A stretch of DNA of 64,000 nucleotides from Prochlorococcus sp. AG-388-F11 (GCA_003279845.1 QCGP01000007.1:1-64000); one strand, 5' to 3'; counted from the first letter of the stretch, positions 19,222 to 29,061 are shown. Translations and numbers: made by a program. Notes: generated by a model not told the origin, from the sequence alone.

Positions 19222-20313
19222 ATGCAGTTAATCTCTCCAGAAACTATTTTTAGGGGTGAATTCGCGTGGGAAAAATCTCTACCTAAAATTACTAAATTAA
19301 CTAAAAGCCCATTAATTTTAGGTAGAGGCATTAATACGAATAATCTGAGAAATAAAATTTTTATTGATTTAAAAAATCAAAACCTTGATGTTAATTCTGC
19401 TAATTTACAATTTGATTGTTGCTATGAAGATATTTCAAGAGTAAAAAACATAATTTTAAAAAATCATAATGATTCTGTTATTGCTTCTGGAGGTGGTAAA
19501 GTTTTGGATACAGGGAAATACATAGCAGACTGTCTTAATATCCCTTGTATTACTGTGCCTCTGAGCGCCTCTACATGTGCAGGTTGGACTGCACTATCAA
19601 ACATTTATACAAAAAATGGCCAATTTATAAAGGATGTTGAACTAGGATCTTGTCCAAAAATCCTAGTATATGATCATAAGTTTATTCAAACAGCTCCATC
19701 AAGAACACTGGCAAGTGGCATAGCGGATGCTTTAGCAAAATGGTATGAATCCTCAATAACAAGTTCAACAATTGATGATGGTCTCGTTCAACAAGCTATT
19801 CAGATATCAAGAGTTTTAAGAGATCAACTACTAATAGATGGTGAAAAAGCATATAAGGGTAAATTTGAAAATAATCTTTCTTGGCGAAATACTATAGAAG
19901 CGTGTGGAATAACAGCCGGATTAGTAGGCGGTATTGGGGGAGAAAAGTGTAGGACTGCTGCAGCACATGCTCTTCATAATGCAATTACTCAGATAATTAC
20001 TCCAAATAAATTCTTACATGGTGAGATAGTTGGGGTTGGATTATTATTGCAATTAAGACTAGAAGAAATGAAAAATAATAATAAATTAGCTCATCAATCA
20101 ATTAAACAATTGTTGGTAATTATGAAAGAATTGAATTTGCCAACTACTATCGGGCAACTCGGAATAAATGTTTTTGAAAATAATAATTTAGAGAAAATTG
20201 CTGATTTTACTTGTCGAGATAAATCTGAGATACACTTCTTGCCTTTTGAAATTCATAAACAAGATATAGTTGAGGTTATTGCAAATTTTGAACAACAAAA
20301 AATCAAAATATAA
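19222..20313 (+). CDS. Glycerol-dehydrogenase-like metal-dependent alcohol dehydrogenase
   Basis: This is a member of the iron-containing/polyol dehydrogenase fold. The NAD-binding stretch VIASGGGKVLDTGKY and the substrate region VPLSASTCAGWTALS fit glycerol dehydrogenase. The three metal ligands are visible as Asp in GIADALAKW, His in AAHALHNAIT and His in FLHGEIVGVG. The length of 363 residues is normal. The physiological substrate is unknown in picocyanobacteria. It starts 15 bases after clpC and is followed after eight bases by a hydrolase gene, so the three may be one transcript. Confidence 0.85.
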   Translation: MQLISPETIFRGEFAWEKSLPKITKLTKSPLILGRGINTNNLRNKIFIDLKNQNLDVNSANLQFDCCYEDISRVKNIILKNHNDSVIASGGGKVLDTGKYIADCLNIPCITVPLSASTCAGWTALSNIYTKNGQFIKDVELGSCPKILVYDHKFIQTAPSRTLASGIADALAKWYESSITSSTIDDGLVQQAIQISRVLRDQLLIDGEKAYKGKFENNLSWRNTIEACGITAGLVGGIGGEKCRTAAAHALHNAITQIITPNKFLHGEIVGVGLLLQLRLEEMKNNNKLAHQSIKQLLVIMKELNLPTTIGQLGINVFENNNLEKIADFTCRDKSEIHFLPFEIHKQDIVEVIANFEQQKIKI

Positions 20314-20321
20314 TTATCTTT

Positions 20322-21221
20322 TTGAATAAAGCCAATTTCGAACAATTTAGTGATTTAAATGTTGAATTTTTTGAGAGAGCAAAAATATCTCTATTAGATC
20401 CATTAGGTCTTTATTTAGCAAATGATGTTAAGTGGATCAAACTTAATAACAACTGGAACTCTTTAAAATTCCCAGTGGTTATGGGAGGAAAAGGTCAACC
20501 TATACTTCTCCTGCATGGATTTGATAGTAATTTTTTAGAGTTTAGGAGGATATATCAATCATTGAAAAAAAATTTCCAAGTTATAATTCCTGATTTGTTA
20601 GGGTTTGGTTTTAGTCCTCGATGCGCAACAAATGAATACAATCCCTCGAAAATAATTTCATATTTAATTGATCTCCTTAAGACCTTACAAATAACAAAGA
20701 ATCTAAAAATTATCGGTGCCTCTATGGGAGGTTCAACGGCTTTAAAACTAGCTTTTGAAATCCCTGATTCTATTGATAAAATTATCCTTTTATCTCCTGC
20801 CGGATTATTTGGAGAACCTAAGAGTATCCCTTTTCCTATTAACCAAATTGGGGCCTCATTTCTTGGATTACCGCAGGTCAGAAAAAGTCTTTGTAGACAA
20901 GCATTTGCTTTCCCAGATGAATGTGTTGGTGTAATGGAAGAGCAAATTGCTTCAATTCATTTAGGTTGTAAAGGATGGAGGAATTCACTCGCATCATTCG
21001 CAAAAAGTGGAGGGTTCGCTGGGACACATAAATATATCCAAAATATTCCAATTAAAGCAGTATGTGGAGAAAATGATCGCATTCTTGGAAAAAAAGAGAT
21101 TAAAAATATAAGAAAAATTAAAAAATTAAATTTTGTAGGTTTGAAAAATTGTGGTCATCTTCCTCATGTCGATTTACCATCATTATCTTCTAAAATTATC
21201 CAAGATTATTTTTTGGAATAA
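20322..21221 (+). CDS. Alpha/beta hydrolase, substrate unknown
   Basis: This is a soluble alpha/beta-hydrolase-fold protein of 299 residues. The oxyanion region is LLLHGFDSNF, the nucleophile elbow is GASMGG (Ser134), and a late GHLPH supplies the catalytic histidine. A lid-like segment spans about 165-220. The start is TTG, eight bases after the preceding dehydrogenase stop. Similar cyanobacterial proteins are annotated only as hydrolases, and the sequence does not point to a substrate. It is convergent with cdsA with a 12-base gap. Confidence 0.85.
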   Translation: MNKANFEQFSDLNVEFFERAKISLLDPLGLYLANDVKWIKLNNNWNSLKFPVVMGGKGQPILLLHGFDSNFLEFRRIYQSLKKNFQVIIPDLLGFGFSPRCATNEYNPSKIISYLIDLLKTLQITKNLKIIGASMGGSTALKLAFEIPDSIDKIILLSPAGLFGEPKSIPFPINQIGASFLGLPQVRKSLCRQAFAFPDECVGVMEEQIASIHLGCKGWRNSLASFAKSGGFAGTHKYIQNIPIKAVCGENDRILGKKEIKNIRKIKKLNFVGLKNCGHLPHVDLPSLSSKIIQDYFLE

Positions 21222-21233
21222 AAAATTTTCTAA

Positions 21234-22091
21234 TTAACTTAGATACTTGAGAATTATAAAAATGTAATACAAAACAGATGGAGTAAAAATGTAGCTGTCA
21301 ATTCTATCAAGAATTCCTCCATGTCCCGGTAAAAAAGTTCCGGAATCTTTTATTTTTGCATCTCTCTTCATCATTGATTCAATTAAATCTCCAACTAATG
21401 CCATAAGAGAAATTAAAATTCCATATAAAATCCCAGCTAATAATGGATTTTCCCAATTCAGTAAAAATGCGAACAATATTGCGAGCAAAATTGAACAGGA
21501 AATCCCCCCAATTAAACCTTCTATTGTTTTGCTAGGAGATATTGGAGAAAGAGATGTTTTACCAAATGACTTTCCAATGAAATAAGAACCAATATCACTA
21601 GCTACAATTAAAAAACAAGAAGTTAAAGTTAAATTTAGACCTGTAGTATTTGATAAGTTTTCAAAAGAAATAAAACCTTGATTTGAACTTATCAGAACTG
21701 ACTCTATCCCCCTTAACTTAATCCAGTAACTAGGTAAAAAACCTAAATATAATAAACCAAAAATAGAGGCTGCAATATCTGAAATTGTTCCAGGCTTTGG
21801 TTGCAAAAGTAACCAAGTGCATATTCCAACTGAACAGATAGGTAAAATTGAATTTAATATTTCTCCATCAATAAAACCTATACTCTCAAGATAAGTCGCG
21901 ATTATAATAATGAAACATGAAAATAATGTGGTTTTTGTAGCTGGTTTTATTCCTTTAAATTCTGCCATTCTAAAAAATTCCAATAATGCTAAATAAGTAA
22001 GCAAAGCTGTTGCTAATGTAAAAAACCATCCACCTAACAAAACAACAATTAAACCAAAAATTCCTATAAGTAATCCGCTTCTAAATCTCAT
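21234..22091 (-). CDS. cdsA: Phosphatidate cytidylyltransferase (CDP-diacylglycerol synthase)
   Basis: This integral membrane enzyme makes CDP-diacylglycerol, the precursor of phosphatidylglycerol, the only phospholipid of thylakoids. Several hydrophobic helices cover most of the 285 residues. The family signature near the C-terminus is clear: LIESMMKRDAKIKDSG followed by PGHGGILDRIDS. It lies 15 bases downstream of the PLP decarboxylase gene on the same strand. Confidence 0.93.
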   Translation of the reverse strand: MRFRSGLLIGIFGLIVVLLGGWFFTLATALLTYLALLEFFRMAEFKGIKPATKTTLFSCFIIIIATYLESIGFIDGEILNSILPICSVGICTWLLLQPKPGTISDIAASIFGLLYLGFLPSYWIKLRGIESVLISSNQGFISFENLSNTTGLNLTLTSCFLIVASDIGSYFIGKSFGKTSLSPISPSKTIEGLIGGISCSILLAILFAFLLNWENPLLAGILYGILISLMALVGDLIESMMKRDAKIKDSGTFLPGHGGILDRIDSYIFTPSVLYYIFIILKYLS

Positions 22092-22106
22092 ATTAAATTT
22101 TTATAT

Positions 22107-23498
22107 TCACATAACTCTTATATTAAAATTTAACAGTTCTTTATTGTATAAACTTTGATTTTTTATCCAATTAAATCTATCCATATCAATTTTTTCTCCA
22201 GGAACCAGTAGGGGGATCCCAGGGGGATACGGGCAAATAATATCTCCAGATATTTTATTTAGTGATTGTGAGAAAGGAATACTCCTAGTCTTATTTCTCC
22301 ATGCAATTCCAATTTCAATCTCAGGTACTTGAACTAATTTAAAGGGTGATTGGAGCACTTCTAAACTTTTTAATTTTTTAGAATTTAATAATAATTTATT
22401 CCACAATTTTTCAAATAAATTAAGAAAATCTTTTTGATTCGTAAATCCTAAGCAAAAAGTGAGGGTCATCATTTCTGGTAATTCAGCGATAAGACCATTT
22501 CTATAAAAAAATTTATCAGCAGTAAAACCATCAATTCCAGCCTTTGAGGTATTTAATACAATTTTTAAAGGGTCTTGGGTTTCTATGAGAGGAATATTCT
22601 TTTGAATTAATTTTTTATAGATACTTTTTGCCTCTAAAATTCTTTTTTGATATTTTGATAAACTTTTTTTATTAAGCCAGTCTTTAATGGACTCTTCACA
22701 AGAAGAAAGTAATAGGGAACTTGGACTAGTGGTTTGCAACAAATTAATACTCTTGATTAAATTATGCTCATTTACTAGATCCCCTTTGTACCAAAGTGCC
22801 GCAGTTTGAGTTAAACCATTGAGCGACTTATGCAATGAGTGAACAACTAAATCAGCATTTGATAATAAGGCGGATTTTGGTAAATCAAGGTTTTCACAAA
22901 AAAGGAAATAAGAACCATGGGCTTCATCAACCAAAACAGGCAAATTTTTTTGATGACAAAGATCTATTAAAGACTCTAAATCTCCTGCATAACCGTTGTA
23001 AGAGGGACTTACAAGGATTACCCCTACAATTTTTTTTTCATTAAAATTTATTTTTTTAAATATATTTTCTAACCAGACTTTTGTTATGGGTTTGTAATGC
23101 CCAGTTTCTGATGAAAATTCTAAGTCAAAGAATATTGGAAGTATATTTTGCATCGCACAGGTTTTTATAACACTTATATGAACATTTCTAGGCATAAGTA
23201 TAGTTTCGCCTGGATTTGCCATTGCAATTACCGCTGATTGAATTAATCCAGAAGCTCCATTAACTCCAAAAAAACATCCTTTCGCCCTAAATTTTTCAGA
23301 GAATTCTCTTTGAGATTTAGCAATTAATCCGCTTTGGGATAGTGGTGAACCTATCTCTGGTAGTTCCGGCAAGTCCCAAAAGCCAGGTGGATTTTTTAAT
23401 AATTTCACTAATTTCTTCGGTAAAGCCGCACCTCTGTTATGAGCAGGAAAGAAAAGTGACTTTAAAAATTTTTTTGTTAGAAAAGATGAAATGCTCAT
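22107..23498 (-). CDS. Orn/Lys/Arg decarboxylase family, PLP-dependent
   Basis: This is a fold-type I PLP decarboxylase, probably for arginine, lysine or ornithine. The PLP lysine is in HSLHKS (Lys224), and DEAHG (Asp191, His194) binds the cofactor. The C-terminal part keeps PYPPGIPLLVPGE, the hallmark of the family. At 463 residues it belongs to the short group that lacks the N-terminal wing domain of the large enterobacterial enzymes. Which amino acid is used cannot be told from sequence; arginine decarboxylation for polyamines is a common role in this group. Confidence 0.88.
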   Translation of the reverse strand: MSISSFLTKKFLKSLFFPAHNRGAALPKKLVKLLKNPPGFWDLPELPEIGSPLSQSGLIAKSQREFSEKFRAKGCFFGVNGASGLIQSAVIAMANPGETILMPRNVHISVIKTCAMQNILPIFFDLEFSSETGHYKPITKVWLENIFKKINFNEKKIVGVILVSPSYNGYAGDLESLIDLCHQKNLPVLVDEAHGSYFLFCENLDLPKSALLSNADLVVHSLHKSLNGLTQTAALWYKGDLVNEHNLIKSINLLQTTSPSSLLLSSCEESIKDWLNKKSLSKYQKRILEAKSIYKKLIQKNIPLIETQDPLKIVLNTSKAGIDGFTADKFFYRNGLIAELPEMMTLTFCLGFTNQKDFLNLFEKLWNKLLLNSKKLKSLEVLQSPFKLVQVPEIEIGIAWRNKTRSIPFSQSLNKISGDIICPYPPGIPLLVPGEKIDMDRFNWIKNQSLYNKELLNFNIRVM

Positions 23499-23562
23499 AA
23501 AGTATTATTGACACATATAGAATGGTATAAATGGAATTCTTCTTTGATATTTTTTAATTTTA

Positions 23563-25218
23563 ATGACAAGATCTTATTCAAGATATTCAGCAAAAGGGGA
23601 CTTGATTTGGTTGATGTTGAGACCATGGATTTTTGTCCCAAGAGTTTTGTATATCTTTTTAACTTTTATTTTTCTTTTTTTAAGAATACTTTTTCAAGGT
23701 AACAGCAAAAATAAAAAAGTACAAAAAAATCTCTCAAAATATCTTTTCGATGTAATAACAGATTTAGGACCCTGTTTTATAAAGTTGGGCCAGGCACTAT
23801 CTACTAGACCAGATCTTGTTAGACAAGATTGGCTTTCAGAGCTTACAAACTTACAGGATAATCTCCCAGCTTTTGATCACAAAATTGCTTTAAAAATTAT
23901 TGAAGAGGAACTTGGAGCACCTGCTCATGATTTGTTTGATGAGTTCCCAGTTAGTCCTATTGCTTCAGCAAGTTTAGGCCAAGTTTATAAGGCAAAAATA
24001 AAAAATACTTATATTGCGGTGAAAGTACAGAGGCCAAATTTACACTTTCTTATAAGAAGAGATGTTGTAATATTAAGGTTTTTAGCAACTCTCTTATCAC
24101 CATTTTTACCATTAAATATTGGGGTTGGAATAGGAGAAATAATAGATGAATTTGGTAAGGCACTTTTTGATGAAATTGACTACGAAAAAGAAGGTAAAAA
24201 TGCTTTGAGGTTTGCAGATTTATTCAAAGAAAACCCCAATGTTTTTATACCTAAATTAGTAAAACAGTTTTCATCCAAAAGGATTATCACAACTTCTTGG
24301 ATTGATGGAGTTAAGTTAAGAGATCGGGCTTTATTGGAGGAAAATAACTTAATACCTGCTTCTTTTATAAAAACTTGTGTAATAAGTGGTCTACAGCAAT
24401 TATTTGAATATGGATATTTTCATGCTGACCCACACCCTGGAAATATGTTCGCTCTCAAAGGAGGAAATTCAGATTGTGGAAATTTAGCTTATGTAGATTT
24501 CGGCATGATGGATACAATTACAAACTCAGATAGACTTACTCTCATTAAGGCAATTGTTCACATAATCAATGATGAATATTATCTTCTTGCTAAAGATTTC
24601 CAGAAATTAGGTTTTTTAACTAAAGAACAAAATCTTCACGAACTTGTTGAACCTTTAAAAGAAGTTCTAGGTGGATCACTAGGTGCTGAGGTTGGAAATT
24701 TTAACCTTAAAAATGTAACTGATAAATTCTCAAAACTAATGTATTCTTATCCATTTAGAGTGCCTAGTAGGTTTGCTTTAATAATAAGAGCAGTCGTAAG
24801 TCAAGAAGGTTTAGCACTTAGACTAGATCCGGAATTTAAAATTTTAAAAATAGCATATCCTTATATAGCTAAAAAACTTCTAACGGATAATTCTGATGAG
24901 ATTTTAGAAATTCTTTTAGAAGTTGTTTTTGATAATCAAGGTAGAATTCAAATAGAAAAAGTTGAAAGCTTACTAAATATTTTATTTAAGGATTCTGAGA
25001 ACATTAATTCAGATCTCATCCCTGTTGCTAATGCTGGATTGAAACTATTTGTTAGCAAAAAAGGATCCGAAGTCCGAAAAAGTTTTCTATTAAGCCTTAT
25101 CAAAGATGACAAAATAGAACTCAGTGATGCAAAAAAACTCTTAGGATTATTAAGAGATACCTTTAGCCCTTTTAATATTGCAAAGAGTGCAGTTCAAAAT
25201 ATCATTTCCCCAGTTTAG
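23563..25218 (+). CDS. ABC1/UbiB-family atypical kinase
   Basis: This is a protein-kinase-like ATPase of the ABC1/ADCK family, linked in plastids and cyanobacteria to prenylquinone metabolism and stress. The family stretch LGQALSTRPDLVRQDWLSEL precedes the KxGQ-type region. The ATP lysine is in VKVQRP (Lys154), the catalytic loop is HADPHPGNM (from His287) and the metal motif is DFG (Asp312). A hydrophobic N-terminal segment (about 16-42) could touch the membrane. The length of 551 residues is normal. It is divergent from the decarboxylase across 64 bases. Confidence 0.9.
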   Translation: MTRSYSRYSAKGDLIWLMLRPWIFVPRVLYIFLTFIFLFLRILFQGNSKNKKVQKNLSKYLFDVITDLGPCFIKLGQALSTRPDLVRQDWLSELTNLQDNLPAFDHKIALKIIEEELGAPAHDLFDEFPVSPIASASLGQVYKAKIKNTYIAVKVQRPNLHFLIRRDVVILRFLATLLSPFLPLNIGVGIGEIIDEFGKALFDEIDYEKEGKNALRFADLFKENPNVFIPKLVKQFSSKRIITTSWIDGVKLRDRALLEENNLIPASFIKTCVISGLQQLFEYGYFHADPHPGNMFALKGGNSDCGNLAYVDFGMMDTITNSDRLTLIKAIVHIINDEYYLLAKDFQKLGFLTKEQNLHELVEPLKEVLGGSLGAEVGNFNLKNVTDKFSKLMYSYPFRVPSRFALIIRAVVSQEGLALRLDPEFKILKIAYPYIAKKLLTDNSDEILEILLEVVFDNQGRIQIEKVESLLNILFKDSENINSDLIPVANAGLKLFVSKKGSEVRKSFLLSLIKDDKIELSDAKKLLGLLRDTFSPFNIAKSAVQNIISPV

Positions 25219-25245
25219 CTTTAATATTTAAACTTAATAATTTTA

Positions 25246-25268
25246 CTTATCAATTTTAATTGATTAAG
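25246..25268 (+). repeat. AT-rich hairpin after the ABC1 kinase gene
   Basis: The inverted repeat CTTATCAATT - TT - AATTGATTAAG has one bulged base. It lies 27 bases after the ABC1 stop, inside the 113-base gap before the HTH gene. No T-tract follows on the plus strand. It could be a weak terminator, an RNA-stability element or chance in AT-rich DNA. Confidence 0.3.
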
Positions 25269-25331
25269 ATTAAATAAGTAGTTATTTCTAAAATTCATTA
25301 CTCAGTCAATTAATAAATTTGGAAATATGGA

Positions 25332-25826
25332 ATGAATATCTTGAAAAATAAATTTTTATTTAAAAAAAATCCTAAGGATAATAATGGCTCTAGTCATAAA
25401 GTTATTGATCAGTATAAAGAAATTGCAAAGTTAGTAAAAGAAGCAAGAATTCATCAAAATCTAACCATAAAAGAATTGTCTTTGATTTCAAAAATTCCTT
25501 TCCAAATATTAAATTCTATTGAAAACAATAATAAAACAATTAGACCAAAGTATCCTTTTATAAGATCCATATTAATTAAATTGGAGGAATGCCTAGTATT
25601 AAAAAAAGATACATTAGTAAAATTAGCAGTTAGGGAAAGAGAAACTTTTAATAAAGAAAAAAAAGATTTTCTTGTAAGCAAATTTGATCTTATAAATACT
25701 TGGCAGGGAAGTCTTTTGTATTTTTTTATATTAGTTCTTACAATATTTATATTAAAGAGATACTTTATTTTGAATGTGAATGTTATTGAGATTCAAAATA
25801 TTGAAAATAGAATCATTGATAAATAA
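25332..25826 (+). CDS. Membrane protein with RodZ-like helix-turn-helix domain
   Basis: This protein of 164 residues has an HTH_25/RodZ-type domain at about 35-95 (LVKEARIHQNLTIKELSLISKIP, written here as LVKEARIHQNLT then IKELSLISKIP), followed by a single membrane helix at about 122-142 and a short tail of about 20 residues. RodZ in rod-shaped bacteria links MreB to the wall and has a large periplasmic domain. Here that part is nearly absent, so a RodZ role is doubtful. The start is supported by a GGAAATATGG stretch just upstream. Its neighbours are an ABC1 kinase and convergent malQ. Confidence 0.7.
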   Translation: MNILKNKFLFKKNPKDNNGSSHKVIDQYKEIAKLVKEARIHQNLTIKELSLISKIPFQILNSIENNNKTIRPKYPFIRSILIKLEECLVLKKDTLVKLAVRERETFNKEKKDFLVSKFDLINTWQGSLLYFFILVLTIFILKRYFILNVNVIEIQNIENRIIDK

Positions 25827-25840
25827 TCTTCAAAAAGTCA

Positions 25841-27361
25841 TTATTTTTTGGTTCTTCCAAAGTTATTCCCTAACTCACTAAATTTTCTTATATTTTGTTC
25901 TATTTCTTCTAGAGGTCTATTTAACATCCATTTCCAGTTATCTTTTATTGTGCCAGGAATATTTAATCTGCTTGAGTCATCTAAAGATAATAAATCTTGG
26001 ATTGGAGCGATAAAAAGATTGGCATTTGTTTCCATGCCTATTTTTATTAAACTCCATGAAGCATTTTCCGAAAATTTATACTTATCTTTTAGTAGTCTTT
26101 TTGAATTATTTTCTAAACTATCCCACCATGAGATGGAAGTGGCGTTATCGTGAGTACCTGTATAAACAACCCAATTTTCTCCTTCAATATTCTTAGGTAA
26201 ATATGGGTTGTCTTCGTTTCCATCAAAAGCAAATTGTAATATTTTCATGCCAGGTAGTTCAAAATTTTTCCTTAATTTTTCTACATCAGGTGTTATTACT
26301 CCCAAATCCTCCGCGATAATTGGTAGAAAGTCAGTCCCTAAATCAATTTTTAATTTATTTAATAGAGTTTTCCCTGGAGAATTTATCCATTTGCCAGAAA
26401 TTGCTGTTTTAGAATTACCATTGACTCTCCAGTATCCTGCTAAAGCCCTAAAATGATCAAATCTCAATAAGTCCACAAGTTCAAATTGCCTTTTAACTCT
26501 TTTTCTCCACCAATCGAAATTAGTCCGCTTATGTTTTGACCAAAAGTAAGTTGGGGTCCCCCACAATTGTCCTGTTGATGAAAAATAATCAGGAGGTACT
26601 CCACTTTGAAAGATTAATTCTCCATTTTTAAGAATAGAAAATAGTGATTTATTACTCCATACATCAGCACTGTCCCTAGAAACATAAAAGGGCAAATCTC
26701 CTATTAATTTAATATTACTTGATTTTGCAAAGTTTTTAATAGATCTCCATTGCTCATCTAAATGCCATTGAATTAATTTTTTAGCAAGTATTTCTTCACT
26801 TTTTATCTTTATCCATGATTTTAAAAACTTGTTATTTTTTAATTTAAATTCTTGAGGCCATTGCCACCAAGGCAACATATTAAACTCCTCTCTTATAACA
26901 ACAAAGGTTGCGTAATCTTCAACCCAAGAATTCTTAGTAATCCATTTGCAAAAATTACGTTTTCTCTCTTCACACTGTGAATCCCAAGCTTGCAAAAGAA
27001 GGTGACCTAATTTTTTTGTTAAATCATTCGCAACATTAAAATCAAACTGATTCTTATTTTGATTTGTTAGTCCAAGTTCTTCTTTATTAGAAATAAAGAT
27101 AAAACCCTTCTCTATTAAATCATCTACATCAAGAAACCACGGGTTCAGTGCAAAACTAGAAGGCGAACTATAAGGAGACCCTGTTGAATCAGTAGGCGTT
27201 AGAGGTAAAAATTGCCAGTATTCAATGCCATACTTATGAAGTTTTTTAATCCACTTTTTAGCACCTTTACCAAAAGTTCCACATACTCTGCCCCCTGGTA
27301 TACATGTGGGATGCATGAGTATGCCTAATGCTTTTTTTGTAAGAGCTCTTTCTATGGACAT
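25841..27361 (-). CDS. malQ: 4-alpha-glucanotransferase (amylomaltase)
   Basis: This is a GH77 disproportionating enzyme that rearranges malto-oligosaccharides during glycogen breakdown. The nucleophile is in LLRFDHFRALAGYW (Asp302), the acid/base is in AEDLG (Glu351) and the transition-state aspartate is in TGTHDNAT (Asp405). The N-terminal GGRVCGTFGKGAKKW and SPYSSPSSFALNP are typical. The length of 506 residues is normal. It is convergent with the HTH gene and divergent from prs. A GH57 branching enzyme at 43406 and zwf/opcA at 32962 fit the same glycogen and dark-carbon theme. Confidence 0.95.
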   Translation of the reverse strand: MSIERALTKKALGILMHPTCIPGGRVCGTFGKGAKKWIKKLHKYGIEYWQFLPLTPTDSTGSPYSSPSSFALNPWFLDVDDLIEKGFIFISNKEELGLTNQNKNQFDFNVANDLTKKLGHLLLQAWDSQCEERKRNFCKWITKNSWVEDYATFVVIREEFNMLPWWQWPQEFKLKNNKFLKSWIKIKSEEILAKKLIQWHLDEQWRSIKNFAKSSNIKLIGDLPFYVSRDSADVWSNKSLFSILKNGELIFQSGVPPDYFSSTGQLWGTPTYFWSKHKRTNFDWWRKRVKRQFELVDLLRFDHFRALAGYWRVNGNSKTAISGKWINSPGKTLLNKLKIDLGTDFLPIIAEDLGVITPDVEKLRKNFELPGMKILQFAFDGNEDNPYLPKNIEGENWVVYTGTHDNATSISWWDSLENNSKRLLKDKYKFSENASWSLIKIGMETNANLFIAPIQDLLSLDDSSRLNIPGTIKDNWKWMLNRPLEEIEQNIRKFSELGNNFGRTKK

Positions 27362-27440
27362 TGTTTAGAATATATTTTGATTCTTTAAGATTGATTTTTT
27401 ATTGATTCTCTAAATTCAACAATATACAAATTTTTTTTAA

Positions 27441-27469
27441 TTGACAAATAACTTACCAAATTAATTTAT
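27441..27469 (+). promoter_or_regulatory. Candidate promoter in the malQ-prs gap
   Basis: TTGACA (27441-27446), a 17-base spacer and ATTTAT (27464-27469) form a plausible sigma-70 promoter reading toward prs. It would leave a leader of about 140 bases before the GTG at 27616. The rest of the 254-base malQ-prs gap is AT-rich and I see no gene or strong hairpin in it. Confidence 0.3.
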
Positions 27470-27615
27470 GACTGACTTTAAAGTAAATCCTGATTTTATC
27501 GAATTTATTTATATTTTGCTTTAGAGATATGACTTTTGAAACGATCTAGTTATTATCTTTTGCGAAATTCAGAGAAACGACTACGATATGGATATAGTTT
27601 TATAGTGCAAATTTC

Positions 27616-28611
27616 GTGACAAGTTTTATCACGGCAGTGCAAAATAAAGAATCGAATTTTAATCTAACTAATAGTAGATTAAGGCTAGTAAGTGGAACAA
27701 CAAATCCCAAATTAGCAGAAGAAATTGCCTCATACTTAGGGATTAAAAATGTACCTCTAATATCTAAAAGATTTGCTGATGGAGAACTTTATGTTCAGAT
27801 TCAGCAATCAATTAGAGGTTGCGATGTCTTTCTAATACAACCTACATGCGCTCCAGTAAACGATAGTTTAATGGAACTTATGATTATGGTTGATGCCTGT
27901 AAAAGGGCATCTGCAAGGCAAATAACGGCTGTAATTCCTTATTTTGGATATGCCAGGGCTGATAGAAAGACTTCAGGAAGAGAGTCGATAACAGCAAAAC
28001 TAACCGCTAACTTACTAGAGAAATCAGGAGTGGATAGAGTTCTTGCTATGGATTTACATTCGGCTCAAATACAAGGTTATTTTGATATACCATGCGACCA
28101 TATTTATGGTTCTCCTGTATTGATTGACTATTTGGAATCTTTAAATCTAGAGGAAGTAGTTGTAGTTTCTCCTGATGTAGGTGGAGTCGCTAGAGCAAGA
28201 GCATTCGCAAAATTAATGAAGGATGCACCGTTAGCTATAATTGATAAAAGGAGATCGGCTCATAATATTGCTGAGAGTTTAACTGTTATTGGCGAGGTAA
28301 AAGGTAAAACGGCTATCCTTATCGATGACATGATAGATACTGGGGGAACAATTTGTTCAGGAGCAAATTTATTAAAAAAAGAAGGAGCTAACAGAATATT
28401 TGCATGTGCGTCACACGCTGTTTTTTCTCCTCCTTCTCATGAGAGGTTAAGTACAAAGAATTTATTCGAACAAGTTATTGTTACTAACAGTGTCCCAGTT
28501 CTTGTGAAAGATAATTTCCCACAATTAAAGGTTCTTTCTGTCGCAAATATGTTAGGTGAAGCAATATGGAGAATACATGAAGAAAGTTCTGTTAGTTCAA
28601 TGTTCAGATAA
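27616..28611 (+). CDS. prs: Ribose-phosphate pyrophosphokinase (PRPP synthetase)
   Basis: The enzyme makes PRPP for purine, pyrimidine, histidine, tryptophan and NAD synthesis. Visible motifs are the flexible-loop region RFADGELYVQI, the catalytic region FGYARADRK, VSPDVGGVARAR, and the PRPP-binding loop DDMIDTGGT (about 237-245). The start is GTG. The length, 331 residues, includes about 18 extra N-terminal residues compared with E. coli Prs, so a later start is possible but no good ATG is seen. A short convergent gap separates it from a small unknown gene. Confidence 0.95.
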   Translation: MTSFITAVQNKESNFNLTNSRLRLVSGTTNPKLAEEIASYLGIKNVPLISKRFADGELYVQIQQSIRGCDVFLIQPTCAPVNDSLMELMIMVDACKRASARQITAVIPYFGYARADRKTSGRESITAKLTANLLEKSGVDRVLAMDLHSAQIQGYFDIPCDHIYGSPVLIDYLESLNLEEVVVVSPDVGGVARARAFAKLMKDAPLAIIDKRRSAHNIAESLTVIGEVKGKTAILIDDMIDTGGTICSGANLLKKEGANRIFACASHAVFSPPSHERLSTKNLFEQVIVTNSVPVLVKDNFPQLKVLSVANMLGEAIWRIHEESSVSSMFR

Positions 28612-28620
28612 TCAATAAAA

Positions 28621-29061
28621 TTATTTTTTGCGTTTCTTTACGAGTTGTTTTAACCTTTTTTCATAATCTTTTTTTATATTTTTTGGAATGCTCTCAGGAC
28701 AAATATTAAGTGCACTTCCTACAATCTGAAAAGTACCTGCATTATATAATTTTTTCTCATCTAGTTTTTCATTCCCCAATTCTTTAATAGCTCCTCCATG
28801 CTTTCCAATTATTACGTTTGCAAAAGTAGCACTGGCAATCCCAAGCCCTTTATTAAAATCTACTTCGGCCTTTGAGGCTATACAAAGATAAGATGCCCCC
28901 ATTTGTCTGTATAAGAAAAGGTCTTTTTCAGAAGCAGCTACTAAATTTTTTTCTGCTTTAATTTGCTTATTTATTGCATTAATCTCAAAAAGAGTAAAGG
29001 GCACAATTATGCTAGTAACAAACAATTTTAAGATTTTTTTTGTATTAAGATTAATACCCAT
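28621..29061 (-). CDS. Small exported protein of unknown function
   Basis: I do not recognise this 146-residue protein. An N-terminal hydrophobic segment (about 12-26) suggests export or a membrane anchor. Two cysteines in the body (in YLCIA and NICPES) could form a disulfide. The tail is strongly basic. The motif GASYLCIASKAEVDF looks like a conserved core of a small picocyanobacterial secreted family, but this is an impression, not a search result. It is convergent with prs and 62 bases upstream of another small same-strand gene. Confidence 0.65.
   Translation of the reverse strand: MGINLNTKKILKLFVTSIIVPFTLFEINAINKQIKAEKNLVAASEKDLFLYRQMGASYLCIASKAEVDFNKGLGIASATFANVIIGKHGGAIKELGNEKLDEKKLYNAGTFQIVGSALNICPESIPKNIKKDYEKRLKQLVKKRKK

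Noticed and set aside
28621..29061. Reading the small exported protein as a cAMP phosphodiesterase or metallo-beta-lactamase
   Set aside because: I recall such a label on similar small genes, but the sequence has no HxHxDH metal motif and is too short, so I left it as unknown.
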